Below, one piece after another: positions 1-7,081 of a stretch of 10,016 nucleotides of DNA. The translations under genes and the position numbers were made by a program. A model generated the notes under the pieces. The model saw nothing but the letters and a program-made list of their open reading frames with translations, was not told the origin of the DNA and ran no database searches. Position 1 is the first letter of the stretch. Each line of letters begins with the position of its first letter. Location: contig JADJVI010000024.1 in assembly GCA_016710645.1 (NCBI GenBank), positions 1-10,016 on the forward strand, in the 5' to 3' direction. This stretch comes from Actinomycetales bacterium (GTDB lineage Bacteria > Actinomycetota > Actinomycetes > Actinomycetales > Dermatophilaceae).

Positions 1-38
1 CAGCGGAACCCTATCACCTCCGGCGAGGCCCCTGACCG

Positions 39-118
39 CACAAACGATGTCCGTTTTCTCACCCGACGGCGCCGAGTGCGCCCGCCGCCACAAAACGCAC
101 TCAAAGCGACGTTTTGTG
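39..118. repeat. Two related inverted repeats downstream of the DUF3151 gene
   Basis: Positions 89-97 (cacaaaacg) and 110-118 (cgttttgtg) form a perfect nine-base-pair stem around a twelve-base loop. Just to the left, 39-46 (cacaaacg) and 52-57 (cgtttt) make a weaker copy of the same pattern with a five-base-pair core. The left arms start exactly 50 bases apart. The region lies about 130 bases beyond the DUF3151 stop on the minus strand. A terminator role is possible, but the stem is AT-rich and has no T run on either side. An operator for a gene to the left of the window is equally possible. No gene is supported in 1-247. Confidence 0.45.
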
Positions 119-247
119 CTGGTCAGCAGCCTACACCCGACGGCCTCGGCACCTTCCGCCAACACACCCTCCCAGCACCAACCGCCGGCCGCAACGAGCC
201 CGCCGGCATACCAAGGTGTAGGGAACGAGGGACGAACTCACCTTCGA

Positions 248-695
248 TCAGAGCCCCAGGGCCTCGGCGGCCTCGCGGGAGGACTCCGCAGGAACGATGC
301 GCAGCGCACCGCTTCCTCGTCCTCCCCCGACCACGCGGGCCGCGTGGGCCAGCACCGAGGGCGCGCAGAAAACCGCGGTTGGGCACGTGCGACCACGGGG
401 ATGGGGCCCTCCCCGCGCCAGCCGGCCCGGCGCAGCGCGTCAGGGAGCCGCGGTGGTAGCCGGTGCGGGCAGGCGTATGCCGTGACCGGCGCCCCAGCAT
501 CGAGCGCCACCTCGGCCAGCAGGGCCCACGCCAGCGACGAGCCCAGGTGGGCGGCCGCGAGCGTTTCGAGTGCAGCGGCGGAGGAAGACGGGTCGGCAAC
601 AGACGCGTGGCCGGGCCCCGCGAGGCGGCCCCGATGTCAGCCGCCGGGTCGGCCGGGAGGGGAGTCACCGGCGTACCCAGGAGGTTGTCGGTCAC
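248..695 (-). pseudogene. DUF3151 family protein (frameshifted as read)
   Basis: Conserved actinobacterial protein of unknown function, commonly found next to fba. Joining the three minus frames gives a GTG start (VTDNLLGTPVTPLPADPAAD), a helical middle section (SSLAWALLAEVALDAGAPV), then the family's typical core: AxARTGYHRG, DALRRAGWRGEGPIP, WSHVPNRGFLRALGA, GEDEEAVRCASFL and an EAAEALGL C-terminus before TGA at 250-248. The reconstructed length of about 149 codons fits the family. The start is GTG 695-693, four bases after the aldolase stop, so translation is probably coupled. About six single-base indels break the frame, for example a missing G in the codon after FLR near 282. The conserved core on both sides of each break argues for base-calling errors rather than decay. 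One CGGCATAC octamer (minus strand, at 475) lies inside the gene and is read as Thr-Ala-Tyr. Confidence 0.85.
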
Positions 696-699
696 GCGG

Positions 700-1737
700 T
701 CACTTGACGTGCGTGCCGGCAGAACGCAAGTCCTGGCAGGCCTGGACCACACGGGCGGCCATGGCAGCCTCGGCTTCCTCGCCCCAGGCGCGGGTCGTAC
801 TGCTTCTGTTGCCGACCTCGCCGTCGATCTTGGAGGAGGACGCCGGCGTAGTTCTTCATCATCCAGGCGGCGACCGGACGGGGTGAAGGCGTACTGGGTG
901 TCGGTGTCGACGTTCCGATCTTGATGACGCCGAAGTCGACCGCGTCGGAGATCTCCTGCGGCAACGAGCCGGAACCACCGTGGAAGACCAGGTCGAGCGG
1001 CTTTGAGGCCGGCAGCCAGGCCACGGGCCGCGATGACGCCGTCCTGGCCTTGAGGATCTCTGGGCGCAGCTTGACGTGCCCGGCTTGTAGACGCCGTGCA
1101 CGTTGCCGAAGGTGAGGGCGGCCATGTAGCGGCCGTTCTCGCCGAGGCCGAGGGCCTCGACCGTCGCGAGGGCGTCCTCGGGGGTCGTGTAGAGCTGTTC
1201 GTTGATCTCGTTGGCGACGCCGTCCTCTTCGCCACCGCCGACGACGCCGATCTCGACCTCGAGGATGATGCGGGCGGCCTTGGCCAGCGCCAGGAGTTCC
1301 TAGGCGATCGTGAGTTTTCAGCCAGCGGGCACGGCGACCCGTCCACATGTGCGACTGGAACAGCGGCGGCTGGCCGTTCTTGACCCGCTCGGCCGAGATC
1401 GCCAGCAGCGGGCGCTACGAAGCCGTCCAACTTGTCGCCCGGGGCAGTGGTCGGTGTGCAGCGCGATGTTGACGTCGTAGTTCTTGGCGACCTCCTGGGC
1501 GAGGCGGCTTAAACGCGGTCACGCCGGTCACCATGTTCTTGATGTTGGAGCCTGACCCGAACTCGGCGCCACCAGTCGAGACCTGGATGATGCCGTCGGA
1601 ACCGGCCTCCGCAAAACCACGGATCGCGGCGTTGATGGTCTGGCTCAAGGTGATGTTGATCGCCGAGGGCACGCGAAGGGAGCCTGCCTTCGCGCGGTCA
1701 ACATGTCGGCGTAGACCTCCGGGGTTGCGATGGGCAT
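700..1737 (-). pseudogene. fba: Class II fructose-bisphosphate aldolase (frameshifted as read)
   Basis: Zinc-dependent aldolase of glycolysis and gluconeogenesis, interconverting fructose 1,6-bisphosphate with glyceraldehyde 3-phosphate and dihydroxyacetone phosphate in the cytoplasm. Segments spread over the minus frames line up along the whole family: MPIATPEVYADM at the start, SAINITLSQTINAAIRGF, GIIQVSTGGAEFGSG, NMVTGVTAF, the metal-binding ALHTDHCPGDKLDGF, LFQSHMWDGS, EVEIGVVGG, EEDGVANEIN, MAALTFGNVHGVYKPG, LDLVFHGGSGSLPQEIS, NVDTDTQYAFT and a C-terminus MAARVVQACQDLRSAGTHVK. The 1038-base span equals 346 codons, the normal full length. At least ten one- or two-base indels break it, plus an amber codon at 1302-1300 where the family has a sense codon before ELL. 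A glycolytic aldolase should be needed, so sequence error is the likelier explanation. It is followed directly by DUF3151. No octamer copy occurs inside it. Confidence 0.93.
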
Positions 1738-2034
1738 GGTGGCGCTCTCGCGTCAGCGGTCGGTTCGTTCAGTAGCCATCCTTTCCGCTCCAGCCGGGGG
1801 TGGCGCCAGGGTCCGAAGTCAGTCCAGGACTTGGTATGCCGTTCACCGCAGGTTCACGCGGGAGCCTTCCGGAGGACTTCCGAGGATTTCCCGAGGACCG
1901 TCTGGCCGGCGCCGGACGGGTCCCTGGGACCGTTGTAGCTGCCGTCTGTCTGACGCGCATCCGAGCCGGGAATGGCCAGACTCACCCGGACCGGCAGCGC
2001 GTCACCAGAACCACCTGCCGCACGAAGGAGCGCC
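1738..2034. other. Gene-free spacer between fba and the 2035 ORF: fba leader with palindromes and short repeats
   Basis: No convincing gene is seen here. It must hold the aldolase promoter and leader (minus strand) and anything that drives the plus-strand ORF at 2035. Three imperfect 10-11-base direct repeats follow each other: cttccggagga at 1866-1876, cttccgagga at 1877-1886 and tttcccgagga at 1887-1897. Two palindromes come next: ccggcgccgg at 1906-1915 and ggtccc-t-gggacc at 1919-1931. One octamer copy lies at 1834-1841. Close to the aldolase start, the minus strand holds an eight-codon ORF beginning at ATG 1779-1777 and ending about 20 bases before the fba ATG. The fba start itself has only a weak ribosome-binding site. 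Confidence 0.4.
2024..2030 (+). promoter_or_regulatory. Strong Shine-Dalgarno before the GTG at 2035
   Basis: GAAGGAG lies four bases ahead of a GTG codon. It is one of the best ribosome-binding sites in the window and is the main reason to take the short ORF that follows seriously. Confidence 0.5.
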
Positions 2035-2226
2035 GTGTACATCGGACTCGGCATCATCCTGCTGGTCATCGGCTCGCGCATCGAGCTCGCCGACTTACCA
2101 CCCCGACCCTGGGTCGCTGGGCGACACCTCGGTCGTGACGGTGACCGGCGACACCGACGTGAAGTGATCCTGCGCACGACTGTCGTGCTCAGGTGTGAGT
2201 CGAGTCCGGAGCCAAGGCCCGTCTGA
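2035..2226 (+). CDS. Small hypothetical protein, possible truncated membrane protein
   Basis: The start is chosen for its strong ribosome-binding site. The first residues, VYIGLGIILLVIG, look like the first membrane helix of the small two-helix actinobacterial proteins of the DUF6458 kind. After about residue 13 the similarity stops, and the rest is Arg/Pro-rich with no second hydrophobic helix, ending at TGA 2224-2226 after 63 residues. The sequence may therefore be frameshifted or cut short by an internal deletion; an alternative frame after about 2090 ends in TSVVTVTGDTDVK at 2167. It converges on the 3' end of the HNH gene, with stops about 27 bases apart. The family link rests on a dozen residues and is a weak inference. 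Confidence 0.35.
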   Translation: MYIGLGIILLVIGSRIELADLPPRPWVAGRHLGRDGDRRHRREVILRTTVVLRCESSPEPRPV

Positions 2227-2252
2227 ACCTGGTGGCTCACTCAGGGCGCCGG

Positions 2253-3835
2253 TTACCGCTTCGTGGAAGTGGACGGTCTTCGCCCCGGGGTTGTCGGGGT
2301 TGTCGGTGGTGGTGTGGTGTCGGTGGTGGGGGTTGTGGATCAACCGGTGGTGGGTATCACACACGGGATGGCTTGATCGAGGTCGGTGAGCCCGCCTTTC
2401 GACCAGGGTTGCTGGTGGTGCAGCTCTGACCACGCGAACGGCCGGTCGCACCTGCGCAGCGCACGTGTCGTAGATGAGGGCGAGGGCGGTGCGTTGCGGG
2501 TCGCTGAAGAACCGGTGATGTCGGCCGAGGTCGAGGACCTGCCCAGGTCCACCCAAGACTGCGTGGAGGATCCCGGCTTGGCAGGCGATCCGCCGGACGG
2601 CACTGGCCGAGATCAACGTGCCGGCGTCGGTGCTGGCAGCACCACCACTGGGGTTCATCTCCAACAACGTCCCGGTGCTCTGGCGGACCGAGGCCTGCAC
2701 CCAGTGCCGCCTGTGCAGCGCCGACGGCTTGTCTGATGGTCATCGTGACGATCACGGTGGCAGCGACTTTGCCGGTGAGTCGTTCGGTGTCGAGGTGTTC
2801 CGATCAACTCGGTCAAGGCCCGTCCGCGGCGGTGAGCCCAGTCGATGTCGGCCCAATCGGCTTTTCCGACCCGCCCCGACCCGCGCCGACACCAGCCGCC
2901 GCCGCCCAGCGGTGTCGCCGGGGATGTTGCCGATGGAGGCGCCCTGGGCGGGTGGAGGGCGTGAGGTCGGCCGCGACCGACCCGTCACCCAAGTCACCTG
3001 AGCGGTCTGACCATCAACTAATGCGGCTTCGGCGGCTTGGCGGAGGTGATCACGCCGGGGCGCGGTCATCGACTGCAACACCTTGCCCCAGCATCCGCGC
3101 AGTGAACGTCGGCAACAACGCCTGCAGTCGCGTGGTCCCATCACCCAGGTCCTGCATGGTGACCGTCGCCAACCGATACGCCCGACACTCCTGATCAACC
3201 AACTGCGCTTCGACATGCTCAGCCACCTCTTGCGCGGAACGTTCCGCAGCAGCGAGGGCGAACTTCGCCGCCCGGAGAGAACCGGCCCCGGGGTTCAATT
3301 GCTGCGCCTTCTGGACCAGGGACGTTTCCGACTTGACCCGCTCAACGTCAGTCAACGTCTCGGGGAGTTTGTCCATCGTCGCGGCGATAATCCCGGCACT
3401 GCGGCTAGAGACGTCACCGGCATCGAACGCCGCCCGGGTCGCCGCCAACCCCTCACCATCCAATGCGGTGGCCAACTGCACCTTCCGCGCTGCATCAGCA
3501 CCACCACTACGGGTCGCTGACGCGACCCACGCTGAGGTTGAGGAATGCCCGGTCCGGCGATGCACCTGCTGCCGGTCAGCCCGAGCCACCAACGCCAACC
3601 GCAACGCCTCCACCCGGCGGGCGATCCGCTCCACCTCACCAATATCCGCAGCACCCACAACCACACTCGCAGCCGGATCGGCCAACCGAGCATGCACCTG
3701 GTCCACCAGTGCATGCACCACCCCCGTCGACACCCCCACCACGGCAGCCGACCCACGCGAAGGCGACCCACGCCGCGACACCGCACCGGACGGCATACCG
3801 CCGCCTGGCCGCGAGTCCAACGAAGTGATCGTCAT
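2253..3835 (-). pseudogene. DUF222 / HNH endonuclease domain protein, 13E12 repeat family (frameshifted as read)
   Basis: This is a member of the multicopy actinobacterial 13E12 family: an N-terminal DUF222 domain followed by a C-terminal HNH nuclease. The first 261 codons are open (3835-3050) and hold DUF222-like sequence such as ALVARADRQQVHRRTGHSS, VQLATALDGEGLAATRAAF and AERSAQEVAEHVEAQLVD. After frame changes near 3050, 2815 and 2700 the protein continues through VIVTMTIRQAVGAAQAAL, GHHRFF-type sequence and PQRTALALIYDTCAAQ. The nuclease follows as CDRPFAWSELHHQQPWSKGG and CDTHHRLIHNPHHRHH, with breaks near 2450 and 2360. The two HH pairs and the second cysteine form the expected HNH pattern. 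Removing one base near 2264 gives the end HFHKR and TAA at 2255-2253; without that the frame runs on to 2095. The start ATG 3835 lies six bases after a -10 box. Biological role is uncertain: such proteins are presumed DNA nucleases, often linked to mobile DNA or the SOS response. Confidence 0.85.
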
Positions 3836-3841
3836 AGCACG

Positions 3842-3870
3842 AGTGTACTATGACACGTGTTCGATCTCAA
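3842..3870 (-). promoter_or_regulatory. Promoter of the DUF222/HNH gene, predicted leaderless
   Basis: On the minus strand TTGAGA (3870-3865; five of six matches to TTGACA) is followed after exactly 17 bases by TACACT (3847-3842; a TANNNT -10 box). Only six bases separate the -10 box from the ATG at 3835, so a transcript starting at the usual distance would begin at the A of the start codon. No ribosome-binding site is seen upstream, which agrees with a leaderless mRNA, a common arrangement in actinobacteria. Confidence 0.7.
3849..3864 (-). promoter_or_regulatory. LexA/SOS-box-like operator inside the HNH promoter
   Basis: The minus strand reads tcgaacacgtgtcata. The left 12 bases match the actinobacterial SOS box of the form TCGAACACGTGTTCGA completely, including the palindromic core ACACGTGT; the last four bases (CATA for TCGA) do not. 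The site fills the spacer between the -35 and -10 boxes, where a bound repressor would block RNA polymerase. LexA sites have been described upstream of 13E12 family members in Mycobacterium tuberculosis. Control by LexA here is an inference. Confidence 0.6.
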
Positions 3871-3935
3871 GGGGAAACGCAATCTCACAAGGCCTTCTTT
3901 AGAGAGCGGACCGCCCACCGGGGCGTCGCTCAGCC

Positions 3936-3952
3936 CCACGGCATACCCGTGG
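3936..3952. repeat. Small hairpin with an octamer copy across the stem and loop
   Basis: ccacgg (3936-3941) and ccgtgg (3947-3952) form a perfect six-base-pair stem around the loop catac. The octamer copy at 3939-3946 makes up half of the stem and the loop. It lies in the intergenic region between the divergent HNH and lipoprotein genes (3871-4050). A second octamer copy follows at 4004. I see no clear -35/-10 pair for the lipoprotein gene here. Confidence 0.4.
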
Positions 3953-4039
3953 TGAAAGGGCCGCCGGCGAAGTATCACGCCAGGCTCAGCGGCGCTCCCT
4001 GAACGGCATACCGGGCTCTCCCCCGCCCGGAGGCATCCG

Positions 4040-4046
4040 AAGGAGG
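4040..4046 (+). promoter_or_regulatory. Shine-Dalgarno of the lipoprotein gene
   Basis: AAGGAGG, a full match to the 16S anti-SD core, lies four bases before the ATG at 4051 and fixes that start. Confidence 0.75.
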
Positions 4047-4050
4047 CGCC

Positions 4051-5109
4051 ATGTCTGCACGCTCGCCCCGCCTCGCCGCTCTGCTGGCCGGCCTCACCCT
4101 CGCAGCCTCGTTGACCGGCTGTGGCCTCAAGCAGGAGATCGTCAACACGCGGGACACCGGACTGGACACGCTCAACACGGCGATTCAGCAGTTGGAACAG
4201 CAGTCCTCGATGTGGCGCGAGGTGCTGGAAGACCAAAACCGACCTCATTGCTGCCGCCCAGTCGACGCTGGCCAATGAGGTGTCGAATATCGCCGCCCAC
4301 GCCCTCTCCGATGCCGGCATCGAGGCCCGCTGCTACACCGACTTCCCTCGGCGACCGGACGCTGACCATGCTGCGTCGGTTGCGCGCGAAGATCACCGGC
4401 GAGACCGTGCCGGTGACGCCGGTCTTCTGCAACCCACCCCCCAATGTCGTCGACCTCAACCTCGCGCCCGAGCGTCGCCCGCCGTCAAGATCGCGGGCTA
4501 CAACCTCTCCACCAGCGTGGTCAAGGCGTATGCCGTGTCGGCGAGCGGCCGCGTCGACGTGTCCACTCACCCGAGCAACCCAGTGAGTTCCTCGTGACGC
4601 TCAACACCGGCACCAACGGGGTGCCGTTCAACGCGACGACAAGCAAGATCGAGTTCGTCCTCAGTGGGGCCCCGATGCGCAGTCTCACCGTCGTCCAGCC
4701 GGCCCCCAAGCCGGTGCCGGTCACCTACCCCAAGCGGACCCTGCGGATCGAGGGCACCTTCGACCTCAACGACGACGAACTCGTCGCCTCAGACGAGGAC
4801 AAGCACGGCAAGATCTCCGGCAGCGTGCAGGTCGCGGCCGGGACGTCGTCCGCCTTCAAGTGGGGGGACTGCGTCGGCGACGAGGTGCAGGGCTACCTCG
4901 ACCTCAACGCCTCGGTCAACGAGGTCACCGGGGAGATCGCGGTGAGCGGCACGGCCCGCTACTACGAGGGCACCAAGTGCGGCACGACCAACTCCACGGC
5001 AGCCGACAGATCAACGTGACGATCCCGCGTGGCCAACGAGTCAACCAACAGGTCACCATGCAGGACGGTGACGGTCGTCATCCTGAACTTCGACATGTTC
5101 AACGAGTAG
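4051..5109 (+). pseudogene. Secreted lipoprotein of unknown function (frameshifted as read)
   Basis: The N-terminus is a clear lipoprotein signal: two arginines, a hydrophobic stretch (LAALLAGLTLAASLTG) and the lipobox LTGC, with Cys24 as the lipidation site. The mature protein would be anchored to the outer face of the membrane. A helical segment follows (LDTLNTAIQQLEQQSSMWRE and, after a break, DLIAAAQSTLANEVSNIAAH). The second half looks beta-rich, with KIAGYNLSTSVVKAYAVS, FLVTLNTGTNGVPFNATTS and a single open stretch (4591-5018) containing TLRIEGTFDLNDDELVASDE, WGDCVGDEVQGYLDLNASVN and GTARYYEGTKCGTTN, then VTVVILNFDMFNE and a stop at 5109. About six indels break it, near 4235, 4345, 4478, 4583, 5005 and 5065. 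The whole span equals 353 codons. I do not recognise the family. It converges on trmH with 27 bases between the stop codons. Confidence 0.75.
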
Positions 5110-5111
5110 CT

Positions 5112-5147
5112 GGTCGCGTCAGGGTCGCAGGTCGCGTCAGGGTCGCT
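5112..5147. repeat. Perfect-but-one 18-bp tandem duplication over the trmH stop codon
   Basis: ggtcgcgtcagggtcgca (5112-5129) is followed at once by the same 18 bases with a final t (5130-5147). The right copy contains the last residues and stop of the methyltransferase gene (minus strand); the left copy repeats that stop in frame 18 bases further on. The duplication fills nearly all the spacer to the convergent lipoprotein gene. It looks like a recent slippage event without effect on either protein. Confidence 0.8.
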
Positions 5148-5823
5148 GGTCGAAGACATGCCGGCGCACCCAGGCGTGCATGGCGACGGCTGCGGCCGCC
5201 CGGCATTGATCGAGCGTGTGGACCCGAACTGCTCGATGTGCAGCACCGCACGGCATACCTCTTGCAGTGCCGGGGTCAGGCCGGGGCCTTCCTGCCCGAA
5301 GACGAGCACGCACGAGCGCGGCAGGTCGTAGGTCTCGATCGGCTGAGAGCCGGGCACGTTGTCGATCCCGATGATCGGTATGCCGTCCGCAGCTGCCGCC
5401 CAGGCCGCCAGCGCCGCGGCGTCAGGGTGGTGGTGCTCGTGTTGGTAGCGGTCGGTCACCATCGCGCCGCGCCGGTTTCCAGCGGCGGCGCCCGACGATA
5501 TGGAAAGCGGCCGCGTTGAAGGCGTTGGCGGTGCGGATGACCGAGCCGATGTTGAAGTCGTGGCCCCAGTTCTCGACAGCGACGTGGAAAGGGTGCCGGC
5601 GGGTGTCGAGGTCGGAGACGATCGCCTCGTGCCGCCAATACCGGTAGCGGTCGATGACATTGCGCCGGTCGCCCTCGGCGAGCAGCTGCGGATCCCAGTG
5701 GTCGCCGGATAGCGGCGGACCGGCATACGGGCCGACCCCGACCGAAGCCCCGATCGCTACCCTCACCGAGGCACCCCCCGCGTCGTTCTCGTCGCCGGCG
5801 GTGTCGACTGGGTGACCTGTCAC
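5137..5823 (-). CDS. SpoU/TrmH-family RNA 2'-O-methyltransferase (two frameshifts)
   Basis: S-adenosylmethionine-dependent methyltransferase of the SPOUT superfamily, acting on a ribose 2'-OH in tRNA or rRNA; the exact target cannot be read from the sequence. The three SpoU motifs are visible in order: motif 1 as NIGSVIRTANAFNAAAFHIV (about residues 90-110), motif 2 as LVFGQEGPGLTPALQEVC, and motif 3 as IEQFGSTRSINAG followed, after a frame change, by AAAAVAMHAWVRRHVFDQRP and TGA at 5139-5137. Two indels break the frame: an extra A in the run at 5476-5478 and a missing G in the run near 5199-5201. Repaired length is about 229 residues, normal for the family. The GTG at 5823 is used as start with a gagagg-like site just upstream; a later start is possible because the first 25 residues are not conserved-looking. 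Three octamer copies lie inside it, two of them using the rare codons ATA and GTA. Confidence 0.88.
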
Positions 5824-5996
5824 TCTCTACCTCTCTCACCGAGCCTGGCGTTGTCTAGGCTGTGCCCAGCATCCTGCCCAGTTCGGCGCCGCCTGGCCAC
5901 CCACGCCGCGGGCGCCATCACCCGGACCGTGCAGAGTGCAGCAGGGCAGGCAAATCCCGGCGCCTTCGCTGGCGTCGGACCGATGAGGAGACCGTC

Positions 5997-6947
5997 GTGG
6001 AATCGGCCATCGAGGACCTCGCGCGCGAACTGTCAGCGCTGCAAGCCCGCCGCGGCCTGCAGCACCCGGGGCGTGCCGATGCCGCCGGACCGACACTGAC
6101 GCGCGCGCTGACACTCGACCAGTTCGCGCCCGGTGAACAGCGCCGACGTGGGCTGGTCACCAGCCTGCTCAAACACGCCGAGGGGTTGCCCCCGGACCTG
6201 CGGATGGTGTTTCTCGCCGCGTGCAGCATTCGCACCCAGGACCGCCCGACCCTCACCGAGCGAATCGAGCGCGCCGCAGCCACGCTGAGCGTGACGCCAC
6301 GCACCGGCTGGGCGCGACTGGCCGACGCCAACCGGCGCATCGCCGAGAGCCTCGCGGGGAGGCTGTCGTCCACCTCGGGCGCGCCGCAGCCGGAGTGGTT
6401 GCTCACATCGCTGCACGCGGTGACCGACCTGCGCAGCGGACGACCCACGACCCGCAGCACGCACACCATCCGGGTCGTCTCTCCCACGCTCACCCACATC
6501 ATCGAGCGGATCAGTTTCCCGGGAGCGACCGCGGACGCCGACCCGCTCTTCCGGGCCTGGGGGGACTGTGAGCTCATCTCCGTCGAGCGCCAGTCCCAGG
6601 TGACCTGGCAGGTGTCGCTCAAGCTCAAACGAGCGGTCGCCTGCGGTGACTCGGCGACCTACTCGTTCGAGACCCAGGCACCCGCGCGTCGACTGTTGCA
6701 CCCCATGTCGGTCATGCTCCCGGAACGGGTATGCCGGGTGTTCAGCACCGAGGTCAACTTCGGGTCACCGAGCATGGCCAAGCGGGTATGGCGACTGGAC
6801 GGAGTCTCCGCCCCGACCGCCGAGTTGGACACCCCCTCGGGCGTGATCCTCGATCCCCACACCAACCCGGTCCTCACTGCGACCTATGACGACATGGTGC
6901 CCGGGCGGGTCTACGGACTGCGTTGGGAGTGGAGCGACGACGCCTAA
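5997..6947 (+). CDS. Hypothetical protein with an N-terminal helical and a C-terminal beta-rich part
   Basis: Intact 316-residue protein. GTG 5997 is chosen over earlier in-frame codons because GAGGAG lies six bases upstream and the sequence before it looks non-coding. Residues about 35-115 are helical and charged (LTLDQFAPGEQRRRGLVTSL, LPPDLRMVFLAACSIRTQ, LTERIERAAATLSVTPRTGW), ending in a possible helix-turn-helix-like stretch LSVTPRTGWARLADANRRIA. This recalls an actinobacterial domain found in proteins of unknown role, a weak impression only. The rest is beta-rich with no membrane segment or signal peptide (VVSPTLTHIIERISFPGA, WQVSLKLKRAVACGDSATYS, FGSPSMAKRVWRLDG, VYGLRWEWSDDA). It is divergent from trmH across 173 bases and followed by another unknown gene on the same strand. 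Regulator or substrate-binding roles are both open. Confidence 0.8.
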   Translation: MESAIEDLARELSALQARRGLQHPGRADAAGPTLTRALTLDQFAPGEQRRRGLVTSLLKHAEGLPPDLRMVFLAACSIRTQDRPTLTERIERAAATLSVTPRTGWARLADANRRIAESLAGRLSSTSGAPQPEWLLTSLHAVTDLRSGRPTTRSTHTIRVVSPTLTHIIERISFPGATADADPLFRAWGDCELISVERQSQVTWQVSLKLKRAVACGDSATYSFETQAPARRLLHPMSVMLPERVCRVFSTEVNFGSPSMAKRVWRLDGVSAPTAELDTPSGVILDPHTNPVLTATYDDMVPGRVYGLRWEWSDDA

Positions 6948-6994
6948 CCGGCACCGCCACCGGGCCCATGGTGGTGCGTGGTGAAGCGGTGGTT

Positions 6995-7029
6995 TTCAGT
7001 GTCCTGGCTGGTACTGCAATTTCACTGAA
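6995..7029. repeat. Inverted repeat between the two hypothetical genes
   Basis: ttcagtg (6995-7001) and cactgaa (7023-7029) match perfectly over seven bases around 21 bases. It lies about 50 bases before the start of the next gene, so an operator is possible. Just to the left, ccacc and ggtgg arms around gggcccat (about 6968-6985) form a second small hairpin that might end the transcript of the previous gene. Neither has a T run. Confidence 0.3.
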
Positions 7030-7069
7030 GGATCGCACTCGGCGCGTCCTGTCCAGCAGAACCATCCCC

Positions 7070-7075
7070 TAGCGT
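7070..7075 (+). promoter_or_regulatory. Possible -10 box for a leaderless start at 7082
   Basis: TAGCGT fits TANNNT and lies exactly six bases before an ATG at 7082, the same geometry as at the HNH gene. No good -35 box is seen at 16-18 bases. A short pattern like this occurs often by chance. Confidence 0.35.
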
Positions 7076-7081
7076 CGAGAA

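Noticed and set aside
47..886. Long plus-strand ORF of 279 codons at the left end
   Set aside because: It is the antisense shadow of DUF3151 and the end of fba; its Arg/Pro/Ser-rich composition has no domain, and the minus strand holds conserved protein sequence.
123..1430. Minus-strand ORF of 435 codons
   Set aside because: It runs through fragments of both fba and DUF3151 in shifting frames, with long nonsense between. It is not one protein.
2253..3835. HNH gene as an insertion sequence or integrated element
   Set aside because: I saw no terminal inverted repeats, target duplication, transposase or integrase around it; only the family's association with mobile DNA suggests it.
5849..5872. 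Possible plus-strand promoter with TAGGCT as -10 box upstream of the gene at 5997
   Set aside because: There is no acceptable -35 box and the leader would be about 130 bases; chance TANNNT matches are frequent.
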